The translations under genes were made by a program, and so were the position numbers. From Pictodentalium vernedei (Eukaryota > Mollusca > Scaphopoda > Dentaliida > Dentaliidae), in the NCBI GenBank assembly GCA_031216915.1, contig CM062297.1, forward strand, positions 183,280,083 through 183,344,082: 64,000 nucleotides of DNA, read 5' to 3'. Below, piece after piece: positions 31,692 through 42,582 of the stretch (position 1 is its first letter; the number at the start of each line of letters is the position of its first letter). The notes under the pieces are model-generated. The model searched no databases. It saw nothing but the letters and a program-made list of their open reading frames with translations, and was not told the DNA's origin.

Positions 31692-32452
31692 TAGCTCAAC
31701 TTGATTGGCGTCAAGTATGGGCTGTTGGGATGGGTTGCAATCTGTCGTCCATCCGTTCCTCTGACCAACCACAATTCCTTTAGCACACCCTACAGGTAGC
31801 AGCACTCACCCAATCAGTTCCAAATTTCATACATGGCTTTGGGGCAATGTCTGTATTGGAGCTATTGAATTTTTCTAAATTTCATTGAAAAACATGGCTG
31901 CCAGTGGCCATCTTGATTTTGGCATATATATTGTCAGCAATTCCATTAGCACACCCTACAGGCCACATCTCTCACCCAAATCTTTTTTTCAAAGTTCATA
32001 TGCAGTGTTTGTTTGATGTCTTGATAGGAGCTATTGAATTTTTCTGAATTTTAGTTGAAAAATATGGCCTCCAGCAGCCATCTTGGATTTGGCAAAAAAT
32101 TGTCAACTCCATTAGCACATCCTACAAGCCATATCTCACACCCGATCTTTTTCATATTCATATTTAGTCTTGGTGTGATATCTAGATTCGAGGTATCAAA
32201 TTTTTCTGAATTTTGTTGAAAAACATGGCTGCCAGTGGATGCCTTTTAGTCCATGAATTGTCCACAATTCCATTAGCACATCATACAGACCACAACTCTC
32301 ACACAACCTTTTTCAGATTTCATTTGTAGCTTGGGTGTGATGTCTTTTCTGTAGAAACTTGAGTGAATAACTTTGCATTACTGGGACTTTCTATTTAGTT
32401 CAGTCCCTTCTAAGAAAAGTTGATCTGCAGTGTCATTGACACTTTCATTTAT
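31692..32452. mobile_element. Helentron-like element with about 175-bp tandem core
   Basis: Left end TTAGCTCAACTTGATTGG; right end AGTTGATCTGCAGTGTCATTG followed by ACACTTTCATT (3' palindrome AGTGTCATTGACACT). Core of about three units with CATTAGCACACCCTACAGG, TTTTTCTGAATTT and AACATGGCTGCCAGTGG. Confidence 0.6.
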
Positions 32453-32776
32453 TTTCTTCGAATCTGGGCAAAGTGAAAAAACATATTTTAGGGGGTTTTT
32501 TCTACCCATGCGATTTAGTTTTTTAGAGTTTTTTCCATCAGATTTTTTCAGACCGTTTTTTTTTTCATACCCAAGAAAATTCAATAAATGGAAAGAAGTA
32601 CATGTATTCAGTTAACAAGAATTGGGTCATTTTCCTATATTTTAGTTATAAACTGAGTATTTACTCTATTTAAGATGATCAGAGCTCTAGCGCTGAGTTC
32701 TGTCATGCAGGATATATACGTATTATCATAACAGTGTGTTGATCCGTGTCGTAGTATCATGTCGAGTTGAGGTGGT
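32453..32776. other. Spacer with mirrored foldback arm
   Basis: 32470-32590 contains the arm mirrored at 31230-31320. The rest is unassigned. Confidence 0.35.
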
Positions 32777-33040
32777 CAGATTGTCGGATCACACGAACTG
32801 CCGCACACTAACAGTAACTTAATTTGCTTACCTCGATTTACTTATTCCCTTGAAAGCCGAACATAAAAATAGCAGACAAAACTTTGTAAACAATGCCAAC
32901 GGCTTCCCTAGTTATGAAGTCTATTTTTAACGGATAAATAGTCCAACGTTATTCATACAGAAATTCTCGGCAATTTCCGTAGGAGTGTGATATGGATTTT
33001 TGATCCAGGAAAATCTCACCTGGTGTGATCCGACAGTCTG
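32777..33040. mobile_element. MITE with 18-bp terminal inverted repeats
   Basis: CAGATTGTCGGATCACAC at the left, GTGTGATCCGACAGTCTG at the right (one mismatch). No clear target duplication, so superfamily is open. Confidence 0.65.
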
Positions 33041-33507
33041 GATAAAATCATCAAACAGTAGTGGTACTTAGGGTAAAAATATCATAGTCATATAATAAAT
33101 TAGATTCAATGCTGATATATTGGATGCATTGCATGAGGCCAAATAAGTCTATAAACATAGCAAATTCATTCTTCAATGGATTACCAGATTTGTTATTCAA
33201 TTATTAGGATCTCACACTCATCCATATGTCATTAACAGATCAAAATTATACTGAAGGTACAGGAAATGGTTTTGTGTTTGAAAGTTCTGTTCAGTTAACA
33301 GTTTTATTTAACTATCTAATGAATCTGCCACATCCACCCATGTAATTTACAAATTGAGCAATTGAAAAAAATTTATTTTTAAAAAAAGTTTCAACAAAAC
33401 CATATCATGTGAACCATCATTGATGAGCTTGCTCCATTGAGGGGGAGTCACATGATATGGTTTTAATTTATTTTTTTTTAAATTGAAAAAAATGTAATTT
33501 CTTTTAT

Positions 33508-34205
33508 TGGGGCTCCAGACACTTTTGACAGCCAGGTCCACCTCGTGTTTATATATGAACAGTTTTATGAATGGAAAGAATTTGCAAGCAGCTGCATGCA
33601 ATTGCCAATTTACTAAGGCCTAAAAAAATAAAAAATCTGTTTCTCAGGCCCTCCCGCATGGTCCTTTTGGCTGCCGCATGCTCTCTTTTTATAACCAATT
33701 TAAACTTAAAAAAATTAAAATTAAATGGTTTATGTCTGATATTTTACCCAAGTTAAAAAAATTGACGAATTTGTCCCTTGAGTGCAAGAAGGCTTTGCAA
33801 TGCTTTAGCATTGCAAAGCCTTCTTGCACTCAAGGGATGAAATACACCACCACCCATGCTATTCTGTAGATTATGAGGCCTAAAACGTGAACCAAGAACA
33901 TGAACTTTTGATGCAAAAGAAGTAATTACTGAAATAAAAAATAAAATAAAAAAACGCTCGCCCGCATGCAATTTCACAAATAATGGCCTGAGAAACAGAA
34001 GATCTACTTTGTGTGGCCTAACTCCTCACAAGCAGGATCAGCAGTGGTTGAAGACAAGTGCACCATCGATGTGCAGTACACCTTAGTACACAGCGCTGCC
34101 GTTCCTCCACATGGGCAATCAGGATTAAGTGTCTAGCCGAAGCACACATTGCTGTTTCCCCAGGAAGGGATCAAGCTATGAAGTCCAATGCCATAACCAC
34201 TGAGC
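33508..34205 (-). mobile_element. tRNA-headed SINE, split
   Basis: Tail-side part at 33508-33611 (ATTGGGGCTCCAGACACTTT, GAACAGTTTTATGAATGG) and head-side part from 34019 (ACTCCTCACAAGCAGG, GTGCACCATCGATGTGCAGT, ending ACTGAGCCATG). Split by 33612-34018. Confidence 0.75.
33612..34018. mobile_element. GGCCT-ended hairpin MITE, copy 1
   Basis: Starts AGGCCTAAAAA...AATCTGTTTCTCAGGCC and ends GGCCTGAGAAACAGAAGAT...GGCCTA. The centre (33775-33832) is a near-perfect palindrome CCCTTGAGTGCAAGAAGGC. Copy 2 is at 50069-50473. Confidence 0.75.
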
Positions 34206-34280
34206 CATGTACCACATTTCCCAAAAAATTATAATTAAAATCACAAATTTTGATATTGTGTGCATCGTGTAAAGGGTTAA

Positions 34281-34565
34281 TAAAGAGACGCCTATTTAAG
34301 TGGGCTTTAGTATAAGTGCAACAACTAAACAAAATGAATTGTCAACCTAGAAAATGTATTTACCACTGAGCAAACAAATGAATGATCATTCAAAATTTAA
34401 GTAGATACGGATATAATTCATCATAACTTGAAAAATGACTTCAACCAATTTCTCCAAACATGCCAATGAAAGTTGTAAACTTGTTTAATAAAAGTCAAGT
34501 TTTATTCCTTCGTGAATTTTTTGATATGACGTAAGGTGTAATCCTAGGCACTATTAAATCTTTGC
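34281..34565. other. Unassigned spacer
   Basis: Nothing recognised. Confidence 0.4.
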
Positions 34566-34810
34566 TTAACTGGTAGAGTGCTGGAAGCCCATTTTTGGGC
34601 TTTATCCTGAAGTTCAGGTACCACAGCTTAAAGGCTTGATATTCTGTGGATGTGCTTAAATTAATTCTTGATGTGATATTATTTAGTCTGGATGGAATTG
34701 CCCTGCTACAATTTATGGGAGAGTGCCTGTAGGCACTCTAAATTGTAGCAAGGCAATAAAATGTGAACAAAATTTTAACACCTCAAAAAACTTAGCACTC
34801 TACCAGTTAA
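34566..34810. mobile_element. Hairpin MITE (CTGGTAGAG family), best copy
   Basis: TTAACTGGTAGAGTGCTGG at the left and GCACTCTACCAGTTAA at the right; TTAA at both ends. Inner hairpins AAGCCCATTTTTGGGCTT and GAGAGTGCCTGTAGGCACTC. Confidence 0.8.
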
Positions 34811-35383
34811 TACAACAACAGGGTTTATGTGTGGCCTTGTATTCAAGGAATGACCTTGAATTTGATTAAGGATCATTCAGGGCCTTGAGATCCTGGAACA
34901 TGTGCTGAGAGGCCTTGAAAAGCCATGAATATTCATGAAACAAAAATGATAATGATGCACATGATCATAACTATATAGTTTTACATGCCAGCAGAGTTCA
35001 TGATGGAGTAGTCCTATCTAGGACCCTCAAGTCATTACCCCCTCCTCCCACTTCCCTTCAAGGGAAGTGTGAGAAGGAGGTAATGACAGAAGGGTTCTAG
35101 TTAGGACTAATGAAGGCAGACCTTGAAAATCCTTGAATTTGACAATTTTATAGCCTTGAAAAATGCTGAAATATGTCGTGAAACACCCTTGAATAGCCTT
35201 GAATTTTATCAGTCCTGGTCTGCAGGAACCCTGAACAAGGGGGCAACACTTGCCAAATATTTCTTGAAAAGCTGAATATTTTAATTTTTCACCTAAAAAA
35301 AAGAATTGGTTTCACCATACTGAAACACGAGACATATGATGAAGTTATCCAGACTATCCCCTGTGATAACTGAAAAAAAAAAT
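34811..35383. mobile_element. Foldback sequence with CAGGGTT ends
   Basis: CAGGGTTTATG at 34819 and GGAACCCTG at 35233 are weakly mirrored; inside, CTTGAAT motifs occur in direct and inverted arrangement and a long palindrome AGGACCCTCAAGTCATTACC / GGTAATGACAGAAGGGTTCT spans 35009-35112. No clean target duplication. 35234-35383 unassigned. Confidence 0.4.
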
Positions 35384-35385
35384 GT

Positions 35386-35645
35386 TTCACCCTTTATCTA
35401 ACAAGAATAGCAGGCAGCAATTACCAGAAAATTTCTTGAATACTAAAAAAAATTTAATTTTTTTACCTAAAAAACAATTTATGCCTCCCTCGTTGGAATG
35501 ATCTCGATGAGCTCATTCCAATGAGAGGTTATACCCTATTTTCTAGAGGCAATATTTTTAAAAAGAATAAAATTTGAATGGCAATTTTTGTGCAGCAGGT
35601 GCTCTGATACTGATGGTTTTGATTAGTGTGAAAATGCCTTATGAG
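35386..35645. mobile_element. piggyBac-like TTAA MITE (type A2), decayed
   Basis: CACCCTTTATCTAACAAG at left, hairpin CGTTGGAATGATCTCGATGA at 35485-35525, right end degenerate. Confidence 0.55.
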
Positions 35646-35661
35646 CTGACCTATTATTTTC

Positions 35662-35800
35662 ATTCTACCTGTTACCTAACATGAAAGGCAGACGACACTT
35701 GCAAACAAAATTCTTGAATTACTTAATTTTTTAAAATTTTTTCCATTAAAGAACATAGCTTATGACCCCTCATTGGAATGTGCTCATTCCAATTACGAGA
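35662..35800. mobile_element. Half of a TTAA MITE (type A2)
   Basis: TACCTGTTACCTAACATGAA, then GACCCCTCATTGGAATG; stops inside the central palindrome. Confidence 0.6.
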
Positions 35801-36615
35801 TATCCAATTTTCCAAATATCCAATTTAGTGGGCTCCCCTGTAATATTTTCCCCCCAGCACCCAGGGCTGCACATTGAAAATAATGATTGGTCTAAACCAC
35901 AAATTCACTAAGTGGCCATTAGAGATGGTCAATTTACCGAAAAAACGAACTGATACCCCTATCATGGGGATAGCAAAAAATCGAGCCAAACCAATCGTTG
36001 AATACCGTTACCATCGGAATTTTAAAATTTTCCTACATTTGCTATTTATAAGTCCCTGTTGAGGCTTGATAACAGCTGAAAGGTTCATTTTCATGAAAGA
36101 AGTGACTGATTTTCTTTTCATTTTTGTTAACCCTCAATGGACTGGGAAGCTGTCCTAAATTCCCACTTGACTACATCCTGTATGTGTCCTATTGCTTAGC
36201 AATGATTTTTAGTCAAATCATGGCTGCTTAAGACCTGACTTAGAAATCGCTGCCCAGGTGTTTTGTCTGTTGTCAGCGGGACCTCCTCAAAATGGCATGG
36301 TCAGGGCACATGCTCTGAGATTACAAGTCTGAAATAGGTCTTTAAACATTAAGGTGCATTCAGAACAAGTCACAAAATTACTATAGATATGATTTGTGGT
36401 CACAAAAAAAAAGCCGCTGTAGAGCTCATTTACAGTGTTTCATTTATAGCATTGTGGCAGAATGATACTACAACAACTTCTTCTGTTTTTCCCGATGTGA
36501 ATTTCTTTTTAGTACTGTCAGCAAATTTCAGTCAAGCCAGATATCAAAAGTCGAACCGATACCGAGGTATACCCCTAAAATTACCGAAACTGATACCGAA
36601 CTCAAAATTCCAATA
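35801..36615. other. Mostly unassigned; pogo-like end fragment at 35806-35843
   Basis: ATATCCAATTTAGTGGGCTC mirrors the left end of 36616-37045. ACCGAT-rich words at 35935-36010 and 36550-36605 suggest two arms of another decayed MITE. No gene. Confidence 0.4.
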
Positions 36616-37045
36616 CAGTGGAGCCCACTTAATTGGATATCTCTTAATTGTATATCCCTGTTAATTGAATATAATGTTCAAACACAAAACCATTTACCAT
36701 ACCTTCAGTACAAATTTGATCTGTTAATTGCATATGGGTTGTAGAGTAAACTCCTGTTAATTGTATATAAATTTTTGCAATATGTCGAAAAAATTACTGT
36801 GACACGCACCAAATTCCCCTTATTTATTAACCTTTTTGGCCTCACTATATCCAATACAGGCATTTATTCTATTATATCTTGTTTGACAGAGCTCTATGAG
36901 CTCTGTCAAACAAGATATAATAGAATAAATGCTCAGTTTACCTTCAGAACGCAGGAAACTGACCAAATCCCTGTTAATTGTATACTCCTGTTAATTGAAT
37001 AATTTTCACTGGCAAAATGGATATTCAATTAAGAGGATTCTACTG
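36616..37045. mobile_element. Pogo/Tc1-like MITE with GAGCTC hairpin
   Basis: CAGTGGAGCCCACTTAATTG at left, mirror of CAGTAGAATCCTCTTAATTG at right; TA at both sides (36614-36615, 37046-37047). Central palindrome 36868-36925 around TTGACAGAGCTCTATGAGCT. Repeated TTAATTG motifs in the arms. Confidence 0.75.
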
Positions 37046-37655
37046 TACTGCCCATCATAACTTTTATGAAATTAGGATGAGTGGAAAAAGTGGTCTTAAG
37101 TTCATGATTCAACAGATTAACTTTTTGAAGGCAGCCAGAGGCATATATGCCATCTTTTGACATTTTTCCTTGTTTTCATTTATCCTTTCTGTATGCATTG
37201 GACTTCTGTGTACATGACTATCATTTTTCATTTTGGTTAAGACATTCCATTACCATTGAAAGTAGCTCTCTCTGTTCTTGGTATTCAGAGACTTTGAGTG
37301 AAGTTTGTCCCTTGTCCATAGTAACTATTGTGAAATCACTGCCAGCAAACTTGGTTGTTTGGAGCTAACTTGAAATACAAATATTCCCTTCACCAAACAT
37401 TTGTCGGGATGTCTGTGTCAACATTGGTGACTACTGCTAACAGTGGTTAATATTTACCTCTGCATATACGCACTTGCTTTATTTGGATATTCTGTGAATT
37501 TTTTTATTTATATAACTGCAGTTAATTAACCATTTGTTCACATGTTAATTAGTAACACAGTGCATTCCTATAGTGGGATACTGTTTCATGGAACTGTGTA
37601 TAAACTATTGAGTCACAAATCATTCACCCAATGAATTTGATAAAAATTTGAATCC
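37046..37655. other. Unassigned spacer
   Basis: No gene recognised. Confidence 0.4.
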
Positions 37656-37902
37656 TTAACCCTTTAACCAAGGCACAGGATATCAAAACTAATTATTGTA
37701 ATTATTGTTTTTAAAATTTTTCAAAACATTTAAAAAAAAACATATCATGTGACCCCTCTTTGGAACGAGCAGTAAGCGTGTTCCAATGTGGAGTCACATG
37801 ATATAGTTTTGTTGACATTTAAAAAAAAAATTAAAAAAATTCCGCTGCTTAATTTGAAATTTTCATGGGTGGATACAGCCAATTTGTTAGGTGAAGAGTT
37901 AA
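37656..37902. mobile_element. piggyBac-like TTAA MITE (type A1)
   Basis: TTAACCCTTTAACCAAGGC at left, TTGTTAGGTGAAGAGTTAA at right; hairpin CATATCATGTGACCCCTCTT with a shortened centre. Confidence 0.7.
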
Positions 37903-38489
37903 CACCTGGAAGACTGAAGTAAGTCCATTTCCCTCAAGTGTTGTACAGCAAGTGACCTGACAATGAAGATTTGGATAAAAATGAGTAGGGTTGTCGCAAC
38001 TATCAATTAGTCAGTTAGTTGATTAATACCCATTTCCCATAAATTCAACAAACAATCTCTAATATACTTACACAACAAAGTTAAAATTAACAATATTTGA
38101 ATGTGTGCACTTCTGTGTTAAGATAAAATGGAAACACCAAAATATCTCCGATTGATCTGAAGAATTTAAACAGAAGAACATTTGTGCACATGTTTCATTT
38201 CTATAACTAATTTCCAGAAATTCGAACATAAATCTCCCTCCATTCCTACACAAGTTACAGCTTAGTACTTCAAGTGAACTGAGTCTTTTGACAATTTTCT
38301 CACTTTTGCATTTTGGATTTTTCCAATGGGGTTGTTCCAGTGTACAAGACCAAAGATTCTATTTATTCTCCAGTGTGCAGTGACTTCCCAAAGTGCAAAT
38401 TATTCAAAGGTACACCGTTTGAAAGATACACTTTAGTACTGATTAACAGAGTGCTGGTTAATACTACCGAGAACTGAGACTGATCAATT
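37903..38489. other. Unassigned spacer
   Basis: No gene or repeat family recognised. Confidence 0.4.
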
Positions 38490-38879
38490 GGCAAGTCTCA
38501 GCGTGGTTCTCGTCAGATCACCAAAGTCAAGCAACGTCAAGCCCGGTTAGTCCTTGGATGGGTGACCATCTGAGCACTCGATTCGGTCTCCCACGTTGTG
38601 TCCTTGGGAAAGGCACTTAACCCTGATTGTCCACATGGGCACATGGTGACTCCGTGCACTAAGGCATACTGCACATCAATTGTGTGCATGTCTTCAACCA
38701 ATCTAACCCTGCCTGTGCTACAGTGCAGAGTTGCAATGTTGGGGAGCTGGCAGCTGCTTGTCGTTGCTCGGTGGTTCTCTTGGATACTCCGGCTTCCTCC
38801 ACCCGTAAAACTGTCACCGACACGATATGACCTTGGTTGTTAAAGTGTCATTAAACCTTAATAAATAAATAAATAAATA
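38490..38879 (+). mobile_element. SINE with a 5S rRNA-derived head
   Basis: Head 38490-38585 aligns to 5S rRNA: TCTCGTCAGATC, then an A-box-like AAGTCAAGCAACG (38524-38536), then the C box GGTTAGTCCTTGGATGGGTG (38545-38564) followed by ACC. From about 38590 the sequence joins the same body as the tRNA-headed SINEs (TTGTGTCCTTGGGAAAGGCA) and ends ACCTTAATAAATAAATAAAT. 5S-derived promoters define the SINE3 class. Not a 5S gene: only about 90 of 120 nt are present and several promoter positions differ. Confidence 0.8.
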
Positions 38880-39246
38880 AGGCTCAGTGTTTTTAAAATT
38901 ACGATGTTGCACAATCATGCAGAAAACAAAGGCCATAAATGGGATATTACAAGTAACTATGACTATACATTTCAAGGGTTAATAATGTAATTGTTCTTTC
39001 ATCTCATTACACAGTACAATTGAAATTTGACTTGTACCTCTATCAACTAAAAATAAAAACTGTTGACTACTGCTACTGTCGAAAATTGACTAATTGAATA
39101 ATAGCAACAACCCTAACAGTGAGTAGTGAAAGTTATATAACCTAAGCAGTAACTGTTGTTTCTGGTCAACTGTCATCTGATTGAATTGGCAGAGAGCACT
39201 TGCTTGTCTAGACACAACTGGTATGCCCCATAGTCTTCATAATCAG
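38880..39246. other. Unassigned spacer
   Basis: Nothing recognised. Confidence 0.4.
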
Positions 39247-39505
39247 TCCTAGTCTGGAAATAAGCAGAGCTGTCGTCTGCAGAATAAGGTCCCCAAAGGG
39301 TGAATTTAGTGGTGCTACCCTGACTAAATTTACCCGCTGTGATCTGCGGTCAGAATCAAGGTCTCAGGCCTATACAGAAAGAGGTACCCATAGGATAAAT
39401 TGGGGGTTTCAAGCCCAGTGTATGGGATTGCATAAGCAAATTCACAATCTGGGGACCTCATTCTTCAAATGGCAGATTACTTATTTCCAGGTTTGCCAGT
39501 GTTCA
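39247..39505. mobile_element. Foldback MITE (CCTGGAAATA family), complete-looking
   Basis: Left arm TAGTCTGGAAATAAGCAGAG through GGTCCCCAAAGGGTGAATTT is mirrored by AAATTCACAATCTGGGGACC through TTATTTCCAGG. About 60 bp of inverted repeat. Confidence 0.75.
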
Positions 39506-39769
39506 ATAACTTCCGTTGAATATTCAAGGCTTGTGCAAGCTAATTGCATACCATTCAGAAGAAATCTAAAATTTCTTACTTTTAGAATTTTCTGCAGAAA
39601 CCCCAGAAAGTGGAGCAGTGCCTATTTCCAGTGATAAACATATTCTGTTTCACTGGTATAACTGAACACTGTAATCACTATCTGGGGTTAGCAACATTGG
39701 TACAAATTATTGGCTACATATGACTATATACATGTATTGCGGTCATAATGTAACCATAGATGCAGATGG

Positions 39770-40065
39770 TGAACTTTACTGGTTGAGTTCTAGAAGTCAC
39801 TACCATGACTTTTTTGAAAAGTGCAGTATGCATAGTTTCTTGTTTTCTCAGCAGCAGAAAAAAAACTTTTCACAAAATTGTTTTGTTGCAATTTATTGGA
39901 GAGTAACAGTAGGCACTCCCTAATAAATTGTAACAAAACAGCTGTTTATGAACAAAGTTTTCCCACTCTGAGGTAGCCCTTGATGGCTACATGGTGCCTT
40001 TGAAAGCAAATATATTACAAATCACCTATGAAAAATAATTTATTACTACTCTAGAAGTTAAATAT
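39770..40065. mobile_element. Hairpin MITE (CTGGTAGAG family)
   Basis: TTACTGGTTGAGTTCTAG at left, degenerate ACTCTAGAAGTTAA at right, central hairpin with GTTGCAATTTATTGGAGAG and its mirror (39883-39942). Confidence 0.65.
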
Positions 40066-40079
40066 TGTTAAACATAATC

Positions 40080-40379
40080 CCACCTGCGGCAACTGCGTTG
40101 TGTCCTTGGGCAAGACACTTCATCTCCATTGCCCACGTGGGGGCACGATGATGCCGTGTACTAAGGCGTACTGCAAGTCGATGGTACGCAAGTCTTCAAC
40201 CAATCTAACCCTGCCTGTGCTGCAGTGTGGAGTTACGATGTTGGGGAGCTGGCAGCAGCTCATCGTTGCTCGGTGGTTCTCTCCGGGTACTCCGGCTTCC
40301 TCCACCCATAAAACTGTCACGGTCATGATTAGCCATTGTGCATAAGTATGTGACCTTAAACATCAATAAATAAATAAAT
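40080..40379 (+). mobile_element. SINE, head truncated
   Basis: Begins inside the body (CACCTGCGGCAACTGCGTTG) and runs to CATCAATAAATAAATAAA. Very close to the consensus of the other copies; typical 5' truncation. Confidence 0.8.
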
Positions 40380-40570
40380 TGTTAAACATAAACATGAACT
40401 TACCAGATGTTTGTGAAGAAAACATCATGTTTTCATAATGAAGTTTTTTCTCTATTATAGATTAAGTATTTGATTTATTAACTATTTAGTCGTCGGATTA
40501 ATTTTACATTAATAACTACTGTTTATACATATATGCAGCTGTAGATGACTTTACAGTGTTTTAACATTTA

Positions 40571-40607
40571 TTGTTGGCTGCCTGTACAGACAGCCAACAA
40601 TGATGTA
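40571..40607. repeat. Small hairpin
   Basis: ATTGTTGGCTGCCTGTACAG with its mirror, next to the SINE insertion site. Confidence 0.6.
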
Positions 40608-40623
40608 AAAACACGGTCAAGAT

Positions 40624-40994
40624 TTTATTTATTTGTTTATTGGTGTTTTAAGGTCACAAACTTATGTAATATGTCTAATCGTGGCCGTGACAGTGTTACA
40701 GGTGGAGGAAGCCAGAGTACCCGGAGAGAACCACCGAGCATCGACGAGCAACTGTCAGCTCCTCAACATTCTAACTCTGTTCAAGCTCCGCTCAAGCAGG
40801 GTTACAGCGGTTGAAGACATGTGCACCATCGATGTGCAGTACGCCTTAGTACACAGCGTCATCGTGCCCCCATGTAGGCAACCGAGAGAAAGTACCTTAC
40901 CCAAGGAGATAATGCGAGTCATCCTGGACAGGGATCGAACTCGGCACCTCTAGCATAGAAGTCCAACAGTCTATCACTGAGCCACCGTGCTCCC
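40624..40994 (-). mobile_element. Full-length tRNA-headed SINE with target duplication
   Basis: Minus strand. Head at 40994 reads GGGAGCACGGTGGCTCAGTG (A box about 40971-40984) with B box GAGTTCGATCCC (40931-40942); tail (ATTT)n at 40624. A direct repeat CACGGTCAAGAT flanks it (40612-40623; right copy ACGGTCAAGAT 40995-41005). Retains both RNA polymerase III boxes. Confidence 0.9.
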
Positions 40995-41182
40995 ACGGTC
41001 AAGATAAATGCACCCTACCAGTAGAATTCTCAAGGAAGAAAGTTCATTGAACAGCTTCTTCAGCGTAATATAAAATGGGCAGATTGTGATTGTGTGGGGA
41101 CTTAAGAGTTAAATCTTATTTAATATGACTGACTGTTTGAGAAAAGGTATTGAAGCTGTCATTGGAGCCTTTATAGATGTAG

Positions 41183-41420
41183 GGTTAACCTTTTTCCAAA
41201 AATAATGTCCATATCTGGCCAGTGCTATTCAGAAAAATTACCATTCAAAGACCTTAAACACCAATTAATAAATAACTAAACATTCAAAGTTAACTATTTT
41301 TCAATTTTCTCCTCCAAACGTAGTTTATGACCTTGTCGAGCTCATTCCAATGACTGAGTGTTTTGCAAGCAAAAATTAAAATTTTTAGTTATTCAAGAGA
41401 AGTTTTGCAAATGTCATGTT
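41183..41420. mobile_element. piggyBac-like TTAA MITE (type A2), decayed, with a 30-bp SINE tail insertion
   Basis: GGTTAACCTTTTTCC at left, then ATCTGGCCAGTGCTATTC, and a shortened hairpin. At 41251-41280 lies ACCTTAAACACCAATTAATA..., the SINE 3' end, flanked by the 9-bp direct repeat CATTCAAAG. Confidence 0.6.
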
Positions 41421-41426
41421 CAAGAG

Positions 41427-41669
41427 AGGTTACCAAATGCACATGATATCAAAATTTGTTATTTTAATTATTTTTTATAAATTAAAAAAAAAAATTTCAA
41501 CAAAATCATATCATGTGACACCCTTATTGGCACAAGCTCAATGAGCATGTTACAATAAAGGTTCACAATATATGGTATTGTTGAAATTTTTTGAAACAGA
41601 ATTTTTTTTCAACAGCTCAATTACTAAGTTACACAATGGATACGGCTGATACATTAGGTGAAGAGTTAA
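41427..41669. mobile_element. piggyBac-like TTAA MITE (type A1), decayed
   Basis: CACATGATATCAAAATTTGT at left, palindrome CATATCATGTGACACCCTTA around AAGCTCAATGAGC, right end TAGGTGAAGAGTTAA. Confidence 0.65.
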
Positions 41670-42511
41670 TGATTTGTTCTAATTTGTATTTTATGAGTAA
41701 ACTTCATGGTGGCTGTCTGTTTTCATCTCTTAGCATGGACAAAAGCCCTGCATGCAAAAACCCATCAAACAAAAGAACTGCAGAAAATGACAAAGGTGTA
41801 CAAATATCCTTCAATATTTTTTTGCATTGAACTAATATTATTCAATGTTTGTTCTAAAGAGCTCATGCAACAGATGTATCACTGCAGTTATGAGTGATAG
41901 CAGTCTACTAATTTAGTGCATAGAATGACAGTTTGTTGTAAAAAGTTTTAACGAGGATAGTGTGTGAGAAAACATCAACCCCCTCTGAAAATAACCACAA
42001 ACTATTTTCAACAAAGCCTTTTTGATCCAGTTTCAAAAAGATTTTATGATTGTGCATTTCCAGTGATCTTTTCATTGGAGCTATTGTATTCATCAAATAA
42101 TAGATTGTCAAGGAACATAAACGAAACCATTTTATCCCACAAAAAAGACTTTCAATAAATTGAGGAACTACTATAACCAGTATAAACAAGTAAAAATGAT
42201 TTTGTCGGTCCATTATGAATGACAGATTTCTAAAGAATGTTTTCTAAAAAGAAGGTTAATTGAAAATCCTATTACAGACGAAAATAATTTTCTTTGCTGT
42301 TTAAAATCGGTATTTTATTCTTACTTTGTTTGAACTTATTTTCAGGACAGATCTATTCAAAATGATCTTCTATTTGATTTTGGTACATTTTATGGAATCT
42401 TTGTAAATTGAATGAAGAACCTGTTTGGAACAAAGTATCATTCATGGTGAATGTATCTTCAGAGATTTCATTTGACCCTCTTTACGCATTGAATGTCAAA
42501 ACACCAAAATC
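41670..42511. other. Unassigned spacer
   Basis: AT-rich; frames of up to 101 codons on either strand show no domain. A GAATGTCAAAACACCAAAAT motif at 42490-42510 resembles one end of a type B TTAA MITE. Confidence 0.4.
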
Positions 42512-42582
42512 TTAACCCTTTACCCAATGTAATGGCCCAAACTGGCCATGGCTATTCACAAAATTACCAATCAATTTTTATT

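Larger units (their letters stand above)
33308..34280. mobile_element. TTAA MITE (type A1) split by a SINE that is itself split by a MITE
   Basis: Left part 33308-33490 has the type A1 arm (TTAACTATCTAATGAATCTG) and hairpin around CATATCATGTG; right part 34206-34280 has CACAAATTTTGATATTGTGT and TAAAGGGTTAA. Between them lies a minus-strand SINE, which holds another MITE. Three insertion layers. Confidence 0.75.

Noticed and set aside
38490..38590. 5S rRNA gene
   Set aside because: Only about 90 nt of diverged 5S sequence, fused to a SINE body with an AATA tail.
40931..40984. tRNA gene
   Set aside because: A and B boxes are present but the rest is a SINE body; no cloverleaf pairing was seen.
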